A stretch of 5,757 nt of DNA from DASQHM01 sp035632095. GTDB taxonomy: Bacteria; Pseudomonadota; Alphaproteobacteria; Ferrovibrionales; Ferrovibrionaceae. The stretch spans positions 1 to 5,757 of the forward strand of contig DASQHM010000011.1 in assembly GCA_035632095.1 (NCBI GenBank). Direction: 5' to 3'. This document shows, one piece after another, positions 1 through 5,757 of the stretch. Made by a program: the position numbers and the translations under genes. The notes under the pieces are model-generated. The model was not told the origin of the DNA, did no database searches, and saw only the letters and a program-made list of their open reading frames with translations. The first letter of the stretch is position 1. Each line of letters begins with the position of its first letter.

Positions 1-954
1 GGATACTTGCGCTTCCTGCGCGGCATCGTGGACTCGGAAGACCTGCCGCTCAACGTCAGCCGCGAAATGCTGCAGCAAAATCCGATCCTGGCGCGCATCC
101 GGCAAGCCATCGTCAAGCGCGTGCTGTCCGATCTCGCCGCCAAGGCCAAGGACGCGCCCGGCGAATACGCCGCGTTCTGGGAAAACTTCGGCGCGGTGCT
201 CAAAGAAGGCATCTACGAAGACGCCGAGCAGCGCGAAAAGATCCTCTCGCTCTCGCGCTTCCGCTCGACCCACGGCGAGGGCCTGGTTTCGCTCGACGAT
301 TACCTAGGACGGATGAAGGACGGCCAGGACGCCATCTACACCATCGCCGGCGACGACGCGGCGGCGCTCGCCAAGAGCCCGCAGCTCGAAGGCTTCAAGG
401 CGCGGGGCGTCGAAGTGCTGCTGCTGTCCGATCCGGTGGACGATTTCTGGCTCGGCATCCAGCCGAAATTCAAGGACAAGCCATTCCGTTCCGTGACCCG
501 CGGCGCCGCCGACCTGGATCGCATCATGGGTGCGGAACAGCCGAAGGAGAGCGGCGACGACGGGCCGAGCGACGCCCAAGTCGGCACGCTGATCGCGCTG
601 ATCAAGCAAACGCTCGGCGCGGCCGTGAAGAACGTGCGGGTGTCGACGCGGCTGATCGATTCGCCCGTGTGCCTGGTCGCGGACGAGGGCGACATGGACA
701 TGCACTTGGCGCGCGTGCTCAAGCAGCATCGCCAGCTCAGCTCCGAGGCGCCGCGCATTCTCGAGATCAATCCGCGTCACGCCCTGATCCGGCGGTTGTG
801 CGAGCTCGCGGTAAAGCCGGGCGCCGCGGACAACCTTGCCGATGCGGCGCATCTGCTGCTCGACCAGGCGCGCATCCTGGAAGGCGAGCCGCCGCCCGAC
901 GCCGCGGCCTTTGCGCGCCGGCTGTCGGATGCGCTGGCGAAGGGATTGGCTTAA
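1..954 (+). CDS. htpG: Chaperone protein HtpG (Hsp90 family), C-terminal half, 5'-truncated by window edge
   Basis: HtpG is the cytosolic bacterial Hsp90, an ATP-driven homodimeric chaperone that remodels client proteins, usually together with DnaK. The reading frame is open from base 1 and gives 317 residues, about half of the roughly 620 usual for HtpG. The N-terminal ATP-binding domain lies outside the window. Fragment residues 1-24 contain the middle-domain catalytic loop DLPLNVSRE; its Arg (fragment residue 21) corresponds to the conserved Arg that contacts the ATP gamma-phosphate in Hsp90s. The middle domain continues through VLKEG (67-70) and IEVLLLSD-like GVEVLLLSDPVD (136-147). A charged linker (about 178-192) leads to the dimerisation domain, which includes EINPRHALI (255-263) and the helix HLLLDQA (284-290). 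It ends at TAA 952-954. An internal TTG at base 7 is not the start, because homology continues through base 1. There is no C-terminal MEEVD, as expected for bacteria. It converges on the DUF1223 gene. Confidence 0.96.
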   Translation, partial: GYLRFLRGIVDSEDLPLNVSREMLQQNPILARIRQAIVKRVLSDLAAKAKDAPGEYAAFWENFGAVLKEGIYEDAEQREKILSLSRFRSTHGEGLVSLDDYLGRMKDGQDAIYTIAGDDAAALAKSPQLEGFKARGVEVLLLSDPVDDFWLGIQPKFKDKPFRSVTRGAADLDRIMGAEQPKESGDDGPSDAQVGTLIALIKQTLGAAVKNVRVSTRLIDSPVCLVADEGDMDMHLARVLKQHRQLSSEAPRILEINPRHALIRRLCELAVKPGAADNLADAAHLLLDQARILEGEPPPDAAAFARRLSDALAKGLA

Positions 955-984
955 CGACGCGTTCGCGGTGAGGATATTTTTCGT

Positions 985-1015
985 ACCCTCTCCGCCGCGT
1001 CGCGGGGGAGAGGGT
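985..1015. repeat. REP-like palindrome between convergent genes; possible bidirectional terminator
   Basis: Bases 985-993 (ACCCTCTCC) are the exact reverse complement of 1007-1015 (GGAGAGGGT). After one G-G mismatch (994/1006) the stem continues with CCG 995-997 against CGG 1003-1005, leaving a 5-base loop (998-1002). It sits in the 98-base gap between htpG and the DUF1223 gene, both of which are transcribed towards it. Neither strand has a T-run after the stem: the plus strand continues TGCGCTTG and the minus strand continues ACGAAAAAT. It is therefore not a textbook intrinsic terminator. Stems of the type CCCTCTCC...GGAGAGGG are familiar to me as dispersed intergenic palindromes in alphaproteobacterial genomes. 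That is recalled knowledge, and only one copy is visible in this window. Confidence 0.55.
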
Positions 1016-1052
1016 TGCGCTTGCCTCGACAGGCTCTGGCTTCGAAAATCGT

Positions 1053-1763
1053 CTAAGGCAGTTTTTGCGCCGCTAGGATCTTGCCTTCGCCGTCGGCTTG
1101 CAGCAGCACGGCCGCGTGGTCCGCGCCGGCAAGCGACGCCGGATCGACGGCGATTTTCTCGGCCGCGCCGTTCCACGTGCCGATGCGGTGGATGTCGCGC
1201 ACCACGTTGTAATAGATGAGCGTATGGCCGGCGTTCTCGCCGCGCTCGATCGCGACCGAATGTTCCTGGTCAAATTTCACCAGCCACAGCGCGGCCTCGG
1301 CATGCTTGGCGGCGGCGGGCAGATCGATCCATAGCCTTCCGTCCGCGCCGCGCGCCACGTTCATGGAGACGTCGCCGCGAGGGGCGCGCTCGATGCCGCC
1401 CTCGACCGCGCCGCGATCGGAACCGACCACGTCGATGGTGCCGCCGATCACCATTTGCGGCGTGTAGACATAACGGCTGCCGAGACTGCGCCCGTAAGCG
1501 CGCTGACGGTCGGTCAGTTCCTTGCTGGCCCAGGTGTCCTTCCAGCCGAGATAGTCCCAATAGTCGACGTGATAGCTCAACGCCAGCACATCGGTGCGCT
1601 TCACCAGGTCGCCCAGGAACGCATCGGCCGGCGGGCAGGAATTGCAGCCCTCGCTGGTGAACAGCTCGACGACGGTCGGCGGCTTGTCGGCTGCATAACC
1701 CGATGCGCCGACCATTGTCGCCGAAAGTGCGCCGAACACGACGGCAAGATTGGCGGTCTTCAT
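1053..1763 (-). CDS. Exported DUF1223 family protein, thioredoxin-like fold
   Basis: The 236-residue protein matches the DUF1223 family by its opening block VVELFTSEGCNSCPPAD (31-47). Residues 1-25 look like a Sec signal peptide: Lys2, a hydrophobic stretch over about 5-20, and a small-residue cleavage site at GYAA (22-25). It is therefore probably periplasmic. Cys40 and Cys43 form a CNSC pair after a predicted beta strand, as in thioredoxin-like folds. TPQMVI (101-106) could be the cis-proline loop that faces such a pair. HVDYWDYLGW (65-74) is another typical block. The family has no established biochemical role; a thiol-redox activity is inference. Start ATG 1761-1763 is preceded on the minus strand by a modest AGGG (1771-1774) seven bases upstream. 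Stop is TAG. The gene lies 125 bases downstream of acnA in the same direction, so it may be partly co-transcribed with it. Confidence 0.9.
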   Translation of the reverse strand: MKTANLAVVFGALSATMVGASGYAADKPPTVVELFTSEGCNSCPPADAFLGDLVKRTDVLALSYHVDYWDYLGWKDTWASKELTDRQRAYGRSLGSRYVYTPQMVIGGTIDVVGSDRGAVEGGIERAPRGDVSMNVARGADGRLWIDLPAAAKHAEAALWLVKFDQEHSVAIERGENAGHTLIYYNVVRDIHRIGTWNGAAEKIAVDPASLAGADHAAVLLQADGEGKILAAQKLP

Positions 1764-1820
1764 AAGTTGACCCTACGCCCCGCGCAACGCGCGCCGCCAG
1801 TCACCTTTGCTTGATGCGGT

Positions 1821-1857
1821 GTCACGCTCGGGTGAAGAACGAGTGAGACCCGCGTGA
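1821..1857 (-). other. Two mutually exclusive hairpins between acnA and the DUF1223 gene
   Basis: Hairpin A pairs TCACGC 1822-1827 with GCGTGA 1852-1857 and GGGT 1830-1833 with ACCC 1848-1851, giving ten pairs with a two-base bulge (1828-1829) and a 14-base loop. Hairpin B uses some of the same bases: GTC 1821-1823 with GAC 1847-1849 and CTCG 1827-1830 with CGAG 1840-1843, with a weaker middle. The element lies 31 bases past the acnA stop in the direction of transcription and upstream of the DUF1223 start. It could attenuate or process the acnA message, or protect its 3' end. There is no T-run after either stem. Structures of this size arise by chance in GC-rich DNA, so confidence is low. The remainder of the 125-base gap (1764-1888) shows only a 5-bp stem, CGCGC 1781-1785 with GCGCG 1789-1793. 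Confidence 0.3.
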
Positions 1858-1888
1858 GCGCATGGACATACGTCCGAAAATTCGCGTC

Positions 1889-4582
1889 TCAGGCCGCGCT
1901 CTTCATCAGGTTACGCAGTACGAATTGCAAGATTCCCCCGTGCCGGTAGTACTCGACCTCGTCCACCGTATCGATGCGACAACGCAGCATGACGCTTTGC
2001 TTGGAACCGTCGGCGCGCGTGATGGTGAGCGGAACTTCCATGCGCGGTTTGATGCCGTGGCCGAGGCCGGTGATGTCCAAGGTCTCGCTGCCGTCGAGAC
2101 GCAGCGACTTGCGCGTCACGCCGTCGGGAAACTGCAGCGGCAGCAGGCCCATGCCGACCAGGTTCGAGCGATGGATGCGCTCGAAGGTTTCGGCGACCAC
2201 GGCCTTGACGCCGAGCAGCAGCGCGCCCTTTGCGGCCCAATCGCGGCTCGAGCCGGTGCCGTATTCCTTGCCGGCGAAAATCACCAGGGGCACGTTGTCG
2301 CGCTTGTAGCGCATGGCGGCGTCATAGATCGACATGACCTCGCCGGTCGGCAGGTAGCGCGTCAGGCCGCCTTCGGTGCCCGGCACCATCTCGTTCTTCA
2401 AGCGGATGTTGGCGAAGGTGCCGCGCATCATTACCTCGTGGTTGCCGCGGCGCGCGCCATACGAGTTGAATTCCGCGACGCCGACGCCGTGGTCGATCAG
2501 GTAGCTGCCAGCGGGGCTTTCCTTCTTGATCGATCCGGCCGGCGATATGTGGTCGGTGGTGATGGAATCGCCGAGTATGGCGAGCGGTTTCGCCCCGGTG
2601 ATGTCGGCGACGCGGCCCGGCTGCTTCGCCATGCCTTCGAAATACGGCGGATGCTGCACATAGGTGCTGTCGCCGTCGTAGTCATAGGTCAGGCTCTTGC
2701 GCGTCTTGATCTTGCGCCACGCCGCATCGCCCTTGAACACGTTGCCGTATTCCTTCCGGAACATGGCCGGCGACACGCACTTGCGCACCGTCGCCTGGAT
2801 TTCCGCGTTGCTCGGCCAGATGTCGCGCAAGTAGACCGGCTGGCCCTTCTTGTCGTGGCCGAGCGGGTCGTTCATCAGATCGACTTTCATGGAGCCGGCG
2901 AGCGCGTACGCGACCACCAACATGGGCGAGGCGAGATAGTTCGCCCGCGTATCCGGATTGACGCGGCCTTCGAAGTTGCGGTTGCCCGAGAGCACCGAGC
3001 ACACCACCAGGTCGCGCTCGCGGATGGTGGCGGCGATGGCATCCGGCAACGGGCCGGAATTACCGATGCATGTGGTGCAGCCGTAGCCGACCAGATTGTA
3101 GCCGAGCTTGTCGAGATCCTTCTGCACGCCGGCCTTGGCGAGATAGTCGGTGACCACCTTCGATCCGGGCGCGAGCGAGGTCTTCACCCAGGGCTTGACG
3201 CTCAGGCCGCGCTTGAGCGCGTTGCGCGCCAGCAACCCTGCGCCCAACATGACATTCGGGTTCGAGGTATTGGTGCAGGACGTGATGGCGGCGATCACCA
3301 CGTCGCCGTGGCCGAGCTCGAATTTCGCGCCGGCCACCTTGTGGCGCTTGCCGTCGTCGACGCGGCCAAAGCCGTCGCCGACCGCCTGGCGGAATTCGCT
3401 CGCGGCTTCGCTGAGCGGCACGCGGTCCTGCGGGCGCTTCGGCCCGGCGATGGAGGATTCGACCGTGCCGACGTCGAGCGAGAGCGTGTCGCTGAACACC
3501 GGATCGGGGGTCTTGGCCGAACGCCAGAGGCCCTGCTTCTTCGCATAGGCCTCGACCAGGGCCACGCGCGCCGGATTGCGGGCCGTTCCCTTCAGGTAGC
3601 GGATGGTTTCCTCGTCGATGGGGAAGAAGCCGCATGTGGCGCCGTATTCCGGCGCCATATTGGCGACCGTCGCCCGGTCGGCGAGCGAGAGCTGATCCAG
3701 GCCGGGTCCGTAGAACTCGACGAACTTGTTCACCACGCCCTTGCGGCGAAGCATCTGGGTCACGGTCAGCACCAGGTCGGTGGCCGTGGCGCCCTCGCGC
3801 AGCTGGCCGGTGAGTTTGAAGCCCACCACTTCGGGGATCATCATGGAGATCGGCTGGCCCAGCATGGCGGCCTCGGCCTCGATGCCGCCGGCGCCCCAAC
3901 CCAGCACGGAAAGACCGTTGACCATGGTGGTGTGGCTGTCGGTGCCGATCACCGTGTCGGGATAGGCGACCGTTTTGCCTTTGGCGGTTTTGCTCGACCA
4001 CACCACCTGGGACAGGTACTCCAGGTTGACCTGGTGGCAGATGCCGGTGCCGGGCGGCACCACGCGGAAATTCTCGAACGCGGACTGGCCCCAGCGCAGG
4101 AACGCGTAGCGTTCGCCGTTGCGCTTGTATTCCTGCTTCACGTTTTCCGCGAACGACTTCTTGGAGCCGAAACTGTCGACCATGACCGAGTGGTCGATGA
4201 CCAGGTCGACGGGCGCCAGCGGGTTGATCCTGTTGGCGTCGCCGTCGGCGGATTTCATGGCGTCGCGCATGGCGGCCAGGTCGACCACCGCCGGTACGCC
4301 GGTGAAGTCCTGCATCAGCACCCGCGCCGGGCGAAAGGCGATCTCGCGGTCCGACGAGCGGCTGCGCAGCCAGCGGCCGACAGCCAGGATGTCGTCGGTG
4401 GTCACCGTGCGCCCGTCTTCGTGGCGCAGCAGGTTTTCCAGAAGAATCTTCAGGGAGAACGGCAGGCGGGTCAGGTCGCCGAGCGCCTTTTCCGCGGCTT
4501 TGAGGCTGTAATAGTCGTAGGTCTTGCCGCCGACCTTGAGCGAGCGGCGCGTCTTCAGGCTGTCGGTGCCAACGGAGGTCAC
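1889..4582 (-). CDS. acnA: Aconitate hydratase A (aconitase), complete
   Basis: This is the cytosolic TCA-cycle enzyme that interconverts citrate and isocitrate through cis-aconitate using a [4Fe-4S] cluster. The product is 897 residues, close to the roughly 890 of E. coli AcnA. The cluster cysteines are intact: Cys436 in ITSCTNTSNP (433-442) and Cys502/Cys505 in GYGCTTCIGNSGP (499-511). Other family blocks are RVLMQDFTGVPAVVDLAAMR (87-106), PPGTGICHQVNLEYL (176-190), GTDSHTTMVNGL (213-224), and the swivel-domain blocks GDSITTDHISPAG (671-683), RRGNHEVMMRGTFANIR (711-727) and GKEYGTGSSRDWAAKG (771-786). I chose the GTG at 4580-4582 as start: it has AGGAG six bases upstream and the protein then aligns with AcnA from VTSVGTDSLK. 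The frame stays open upstream to an ATG at 4705, but those 41 residues are Pro/Arg/Ala-rich and unlike AcnA. Stop is TGA. It is transcribed divergently from the crotonase gene and precedes the DUF1223 gene. The fold is the AcnA/IRP type, not AcnB. Confidence 0.97.
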   Translation of the reverse strand: MTSVGTDSLKTRRSLKVGGKTYDYYSLKAAEKALGDLTRLPFSLKILLENLLRHEDGRTVTTDDILAVGRWLRSRSSDREIAFRPARVLMQDFTGVPAVVDLAAMRDAMKSADGDANRINPLAPVDLVIDHSVMVDSFGSKKSFAENVKQEYKRNGERYAFLRWGQSAFENFRVVPPGTGICHQVNLEYLSQVVWSSKTAKGKTVAYPDTVIGTDSHTTMVNGLSVLGWGAGGIEAEAAMLGQPISMMIPEVVGFKLTGQLREGATATDLVLTVTQMLRRKGVVNKFVEFYGPGLDQLSLADRATVANMAPEYGATCGFFPIDEETIRYLKGTARNPARVALVEAYAKKQGLWRSAKTPDPVFSDTLSLDVGTVESSIAGPKRPQDRVPLSEAASEFRQAVGDGFGRVDDGKRHKVAGAKFELGHGDVVIAAITSCTNTSNPNVMLGAGLLARNALKRGLSVKPWVKTSLAPGSKVVTDYLAKAGVQKDLDKLGYNLVGYGCTTCIGNSGPLPDAIAATIRERDLVVCSVLSGNRNFEGRVNPDTRANYLASPMLVVAYALAGSMKVDLMNDPLGHDKKGQPVYLRDIWPSNAEIQATVRKCVSPAMFRKEYGNVFKGDAAWRKIKTRKSLTYDYDGDSTYVQHPPYFEGMAKQPGRVADITGAKPLAILGDSITTDHISPAGSIKKESPAGSYLIDHGVGVAEFNSYGARRGNHEVMMRGTFANIRLKNEMVPGTEGGLTRYLPTGEVMSIYDAAMRYKRDNVPLVIFAGKEYGTGSSRDWAAKGALLLGVKAVVAETFERIHRSNLVGMGLLPLQFPDGVTRKSLRLDGSETLDITGLGHGIKPRMEVPLTITRADGSKQSVMLRCRIDTVDEVEYYRHGGILQFVLRNLMKSAA

Positions 4583-4588
4583 GGTGAG

Positions 4589-4593
4589 CTCCT
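4589..4593 (-). promoter_or_regulatory. Ribosome binding site AGGAG that fixes the acnA GTG start
   Basis: On the minus strand AGGAG lies six bases before the GTG at 4580-4582, an ideal Shine-Dalgarno spacing. It supports a GTG start giving an 897-residue AcnA over the longer frame that begins at 4705. Confidence 0.8.
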
Positions 4594-4768
4594 GACTAGA
4601 GGTGGGGGCCGGGGCGCACTGCCGGAGGGCGGGAATCGACGGGTCCGGGCGCGTCGGCGGCGTGGTTGCAATAGGTGCCGCAAATCGGCGGCCTTGCCAA
4701 GGCATTTCCCGCGCCGCGGACTGGCATCCGGGCCCAGGATTGCCTTAAATGGCAAGCATTTCCGGGAT

Positions 4769-4774
4769 GGGAGG
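4769..4774 (+). promoter_or_regulatory. Ribosome binding site GGGAGG that fixes the crotonase ATG start
   Basis: GGGAGG lies five bases before the ATG at 4780-4782. It marks this codon as the start, rather than the in-frame GTG at 4675 that would add 35 residues unlike any crotonase N-terminus. Confidence 0.75.
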
Positions 4775-4779
4775 CAGGC

Positions 4780-5550
4780 ATGAGCATAAAGGTAGAGCGC
4801 CAGGGCGCAGTGACCACCGTGATCATCGATCGGCCGCAGGTTCGCAACGCGGTGGACCGCGCCACGGGCCGCGCCATGCTGGCCGCGTTCCGGGCCTTCG
4901 AGGCGGACGACGCAGCCAAGGTGGCCGTGCTTTGCGGCGAAAACGGCGCGTTCTGCGCCGGGGCCGACCTCAAGGCCATCTCCGAGACGCCCCCCGGCAC
5001 CGACCCCGACCCCTACGCCGACGGGCCCATCGGGCCGACGCGGACCCTGCTCGCCAAGCCGGTGATCGCCGCGGTGGCCGGACATGCCGTCGCCGGCGGG
5101 CTGGAACTGGCGCTCTGGTGCGACCTCCGGGTGGCGGAAGAAGACGCGGTCTTCGGCGTCTATTGCCGGCGCTGGGGCGTGCCGCTCGTCGACGGCGGCA
5201 CCATCCGCCTGCCGCGGCTGATCGGCATGAGCCGCGCGCTCGACATGATCCTGACCGGCCGGCCGGTGGGTGCCCGCGAGGCCCTCGACTTCGGCCTGGT
5301 CAATCGCCTGGTGCCGAAGGGGCGGTCACGGGATGAGGCGGAGAAACTCGCGGCCGAGATCGCGCGCTTCCCGCAGCTCTGCCTCCGCGCCGACCGCCGC
5401 TCGGCTTATACTCAGTGGGACCACGATCTGCCGCGCGCGCTCATCGAGGAGGCGCGCGGCGGCATCGAGGCGCGGCGCGTGGAAGGCGTCGGCGGCGCGG
5501 CCCGCTTCGCGTCGGGCAAGGGCCGCCACGGCGCGTTCGCGGATATTTGA
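4780..5550 (+). CDS. Crotonase / enoyl-CoA hydratase superfamily protein with non-canonical active site
   Basis: The 256-residue product has the length and order of a crotonase. It opens with a short beta segment MSIKVERQGAVTTVIIDRP (1-19) and NAVD (23-26). Next come the oxyanion-hole block CAGADLKAI (59-67), the second block AVAGHAVAGGLELALWCD (98-115), GGTIRLPRLIGMSRALDMIL (139-158) and the LTGRPVGAREALDFGLVNRLVP segment (158-179). These proteins bind acyl-CoA and stabilise an enolate through two backbone amides. Glu109 matches the first catalytic Glu (Glu144 of rat mitochondrial hydratase). The second (Glu164) falls on Cys129 by ungapped spacing, so ordinary hydratase chemistry is doubtful; isomerase, hydrolase or another acyl-CoA reaction is possible. 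Asp138, in DGGT, may take part. The substrate is unknown. Stop is TGA 5548-5550. It is divergent from acnA and converges on the TPR gene 13 bases away. The superfamily is sure; EC-level function is not. Confidence 0.92.
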   Translation: MSIKVERQGAVTTVIIDRPQVRNAVDRATGRAMLAAFRAFEADDAAKVAVLCGENGAFCAGADLKAISETPPGTDPDPYADGPIGPTRTLLAKPVIAAVAGHAVAGGLELALWCDLRVAEEDAVFGVYCRRWGVPLVDGGTIRLPRLIGMSRALDMILTGRPVGAREALDFGLVNRLVPKGRSRDEAEKLAAEIARFPQLCLRADRRSAYTQWDHDLPRALIEEARGGIEARRVEGVGGAARFASGKGRHGAFADI

Positions 5551-5563
5551 GCGGCGCTCGCGG

Positions 5564-5757
5564 TCATTCCTCCGGCATCCCGGCCTTGCGCAGGCCTTCG
5601 TAGATGTGCTCGCGGCCGCTGAGGTACGAGGGATTATTGGAGCGTTCATCACTCTTTGCTCGTGCGATTGTATAACCGGGCAAAAGCCGTGCCACCTCGG
5701 CGATTTCGGCCTTTGCGTCCGCAATTTGACCGACCTCCGCATAGGCCACGCCAAGGT
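5564..5757 (-). CDS. C-terminal tail of a TPR protein, possibly an adenylate/guanylate cyclase-TPR fusion; 5' part outside window
   Basis: Reading in from the right edge, 63 complete codons end at TGA (5564-5566). The peptide begins LGVAYAEVGQIADAKAEIAEVARLLPG, which has the small/large spacing and helix-turn-helix look of a tetratricopeptide repeat, including the LGxAYAxxGxxxxA pattern. It ends with GLRKAGMPEE. A last TPR followed by a short linker and a C-terminal GLRKAGxPE is, as I recall, common in alphaproteobacterial proteins that join a class III adenylate/guanylate cyclase domain to TPRs, and in some plain TPR regulators. Only the tail is visible, so the catalytic domain is inference. 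The GTG at 5747-5749 is internal to the repeat and not the start. The tail is less GC-biased in its middle (SDERSNNPSYLSG) than its neighbours. Confidence 0.7.
   Translation of the reverse strand, partial: LGVAYAEVGQIADAKAEIAEVARLLPGYTIARAKSDERSNNPSYLSGREHIYEGLRKAGMPEE

Larger units (their letters stand above)
4583..4779. promoter_or_regulatory. Divergent acnA / crotonase intergenic region with two short dyads
   Basis: This 197-base region must carry the 5' signals of both divergent genes. Two dyads stand out. One is GCCTTG-C-CAAGGC at 4691-4703, with perfect 6-base arms. The other is TTGCC-TTAAAT-GGCAA at 4740-4755, with perfect 5-base arms and an AT-rich centre. They are related in part: both contain TTGCC, and each is followed by a GCATTTCC sequence (4702-4709 and 4756-4763). 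On the minus strand TTGGCA inside the first dyad is followed about 20 bases later by CTATTG, a loose sigma70-like pair for acnA with too long a spacer. I cannot fix a promoter for the crotonase gene. I see no obvious Irr, RirA or Fur box. The dyads could be operators, but this is inference. Confidence 0.35.

Noticed and set aside
304..1176. 290-codon minus-strand frame overlapping htpG and running into the DUF1223 gene
   Set aside because: Arg-rich, low-complexity product with no family resemblance; it crosses the intergenic palindrome and is a shadow of htpG, which is certain.
3060..4001. 313-codon minus-strand frame inside acnA
   Set aside because: Out-of-frame shadow on the same strand as acnA, with an Arg/Gly/His-rich product typical of frame-shifted GC-rich DNA.
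4583..4705. 41-residue N-terminal extension of AcnA from an upstream ATG
   Set aside because: The extension is Pro/Ala/Arg-rich and does not resemble AcnA. The GTG at 4582 has a good AGGAG and gives the normal family length.
4718..4745. Possible sigma54 promoter (CTGGCAT ... TTGCC) upstream of the crotonase gene
   Set aside because: The GG-to-GC distance is about 19 bases, against 12 for a real -24/-12 promoter.
4675..4779. 35-residue N-terminal extension of the crotonase
   Set aside because: It starts at a GTG with no clear ribosome site, and the ATG at 4780 has GGGAGG at five bases and begins at the normal crotonase N-terminus.
1862..4783. Very long (973-codon) open frame on the plus strand antisense to the whole of acnA
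   Set aside because: It lies in exact codon-on-codon register with acnA, so its stops would need Leu TTA/CTA or Ser TCA in acnA, which are rare in GC-rich genes. The product is rich in His, Arg, Asp and Gly with no recognisable fold, while acnA is unmistakable.
4579..5085. Minus-strand frames of 168 and 134 codons over the divergent region and crotonase 5' end
   Set aside because: They overlap a certain gene antisense, are Gly/Arg/Val repetitive, and show no domain.

Overview
This is a GC-rich chromosomal window from a bacterium, most likely an alphaproteobacterium of Rhizobiales or Rhodospirillales type. The AcnA sequence, the exported DUF1223 protein and the TPR-tail protein all have an alphaproteobacterial look. 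This rests on recalled family resemblance, not on a search. Nothing here suggests a plasmid, prophage, transposon, CRISPR array or defence island.

Layout from left to right. Bases 1-954 (+) are the second half of the chaperone gene htpG, cut by the window edge. A 98-base gap follows, between convergent genes, and holds a perfect 9-bp-stem palindrome of the kind dispersed in alphaproteobacterial genomes. Bases 1053-1763 (-) encode a secreted DUF1223 thioredoxin-like protein. A 125-base gap with two mutually exclusive hairpins separates it from acnA, 1889-4582 (-), a complete aconitase of 897 residues that starts at a GTG codon. acnA and the DUF1223 gene are co-directional, acnA first. A 197-base divergent intergenic region (4583-4779) then holds two short dyads and both ribosome binding sites. 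Bases 4780-5550 (+) encode a crotonase-superfamily protein whose second catalytic glutamate position is a cysteine. It converges, with only 13 bases between stops, on the C-terminal tail of a TPR protein (5564-5757, -) that runs off the right edge.

Functionally this is mostly housekeeping: protein folding (HtpG), the TCA cycle (AcnA), acyl-CoA metabolism (crotonase) and an uncharacterised exported redox-like protein. I see no new multi-gene system. The points most worth a second look are the altered crotonase active site, the acnA/DUF1223 pairing and the intergenic secondary structures. The very long reading frame antisense to acnA is explained by codon bias and is rejected as a gene.
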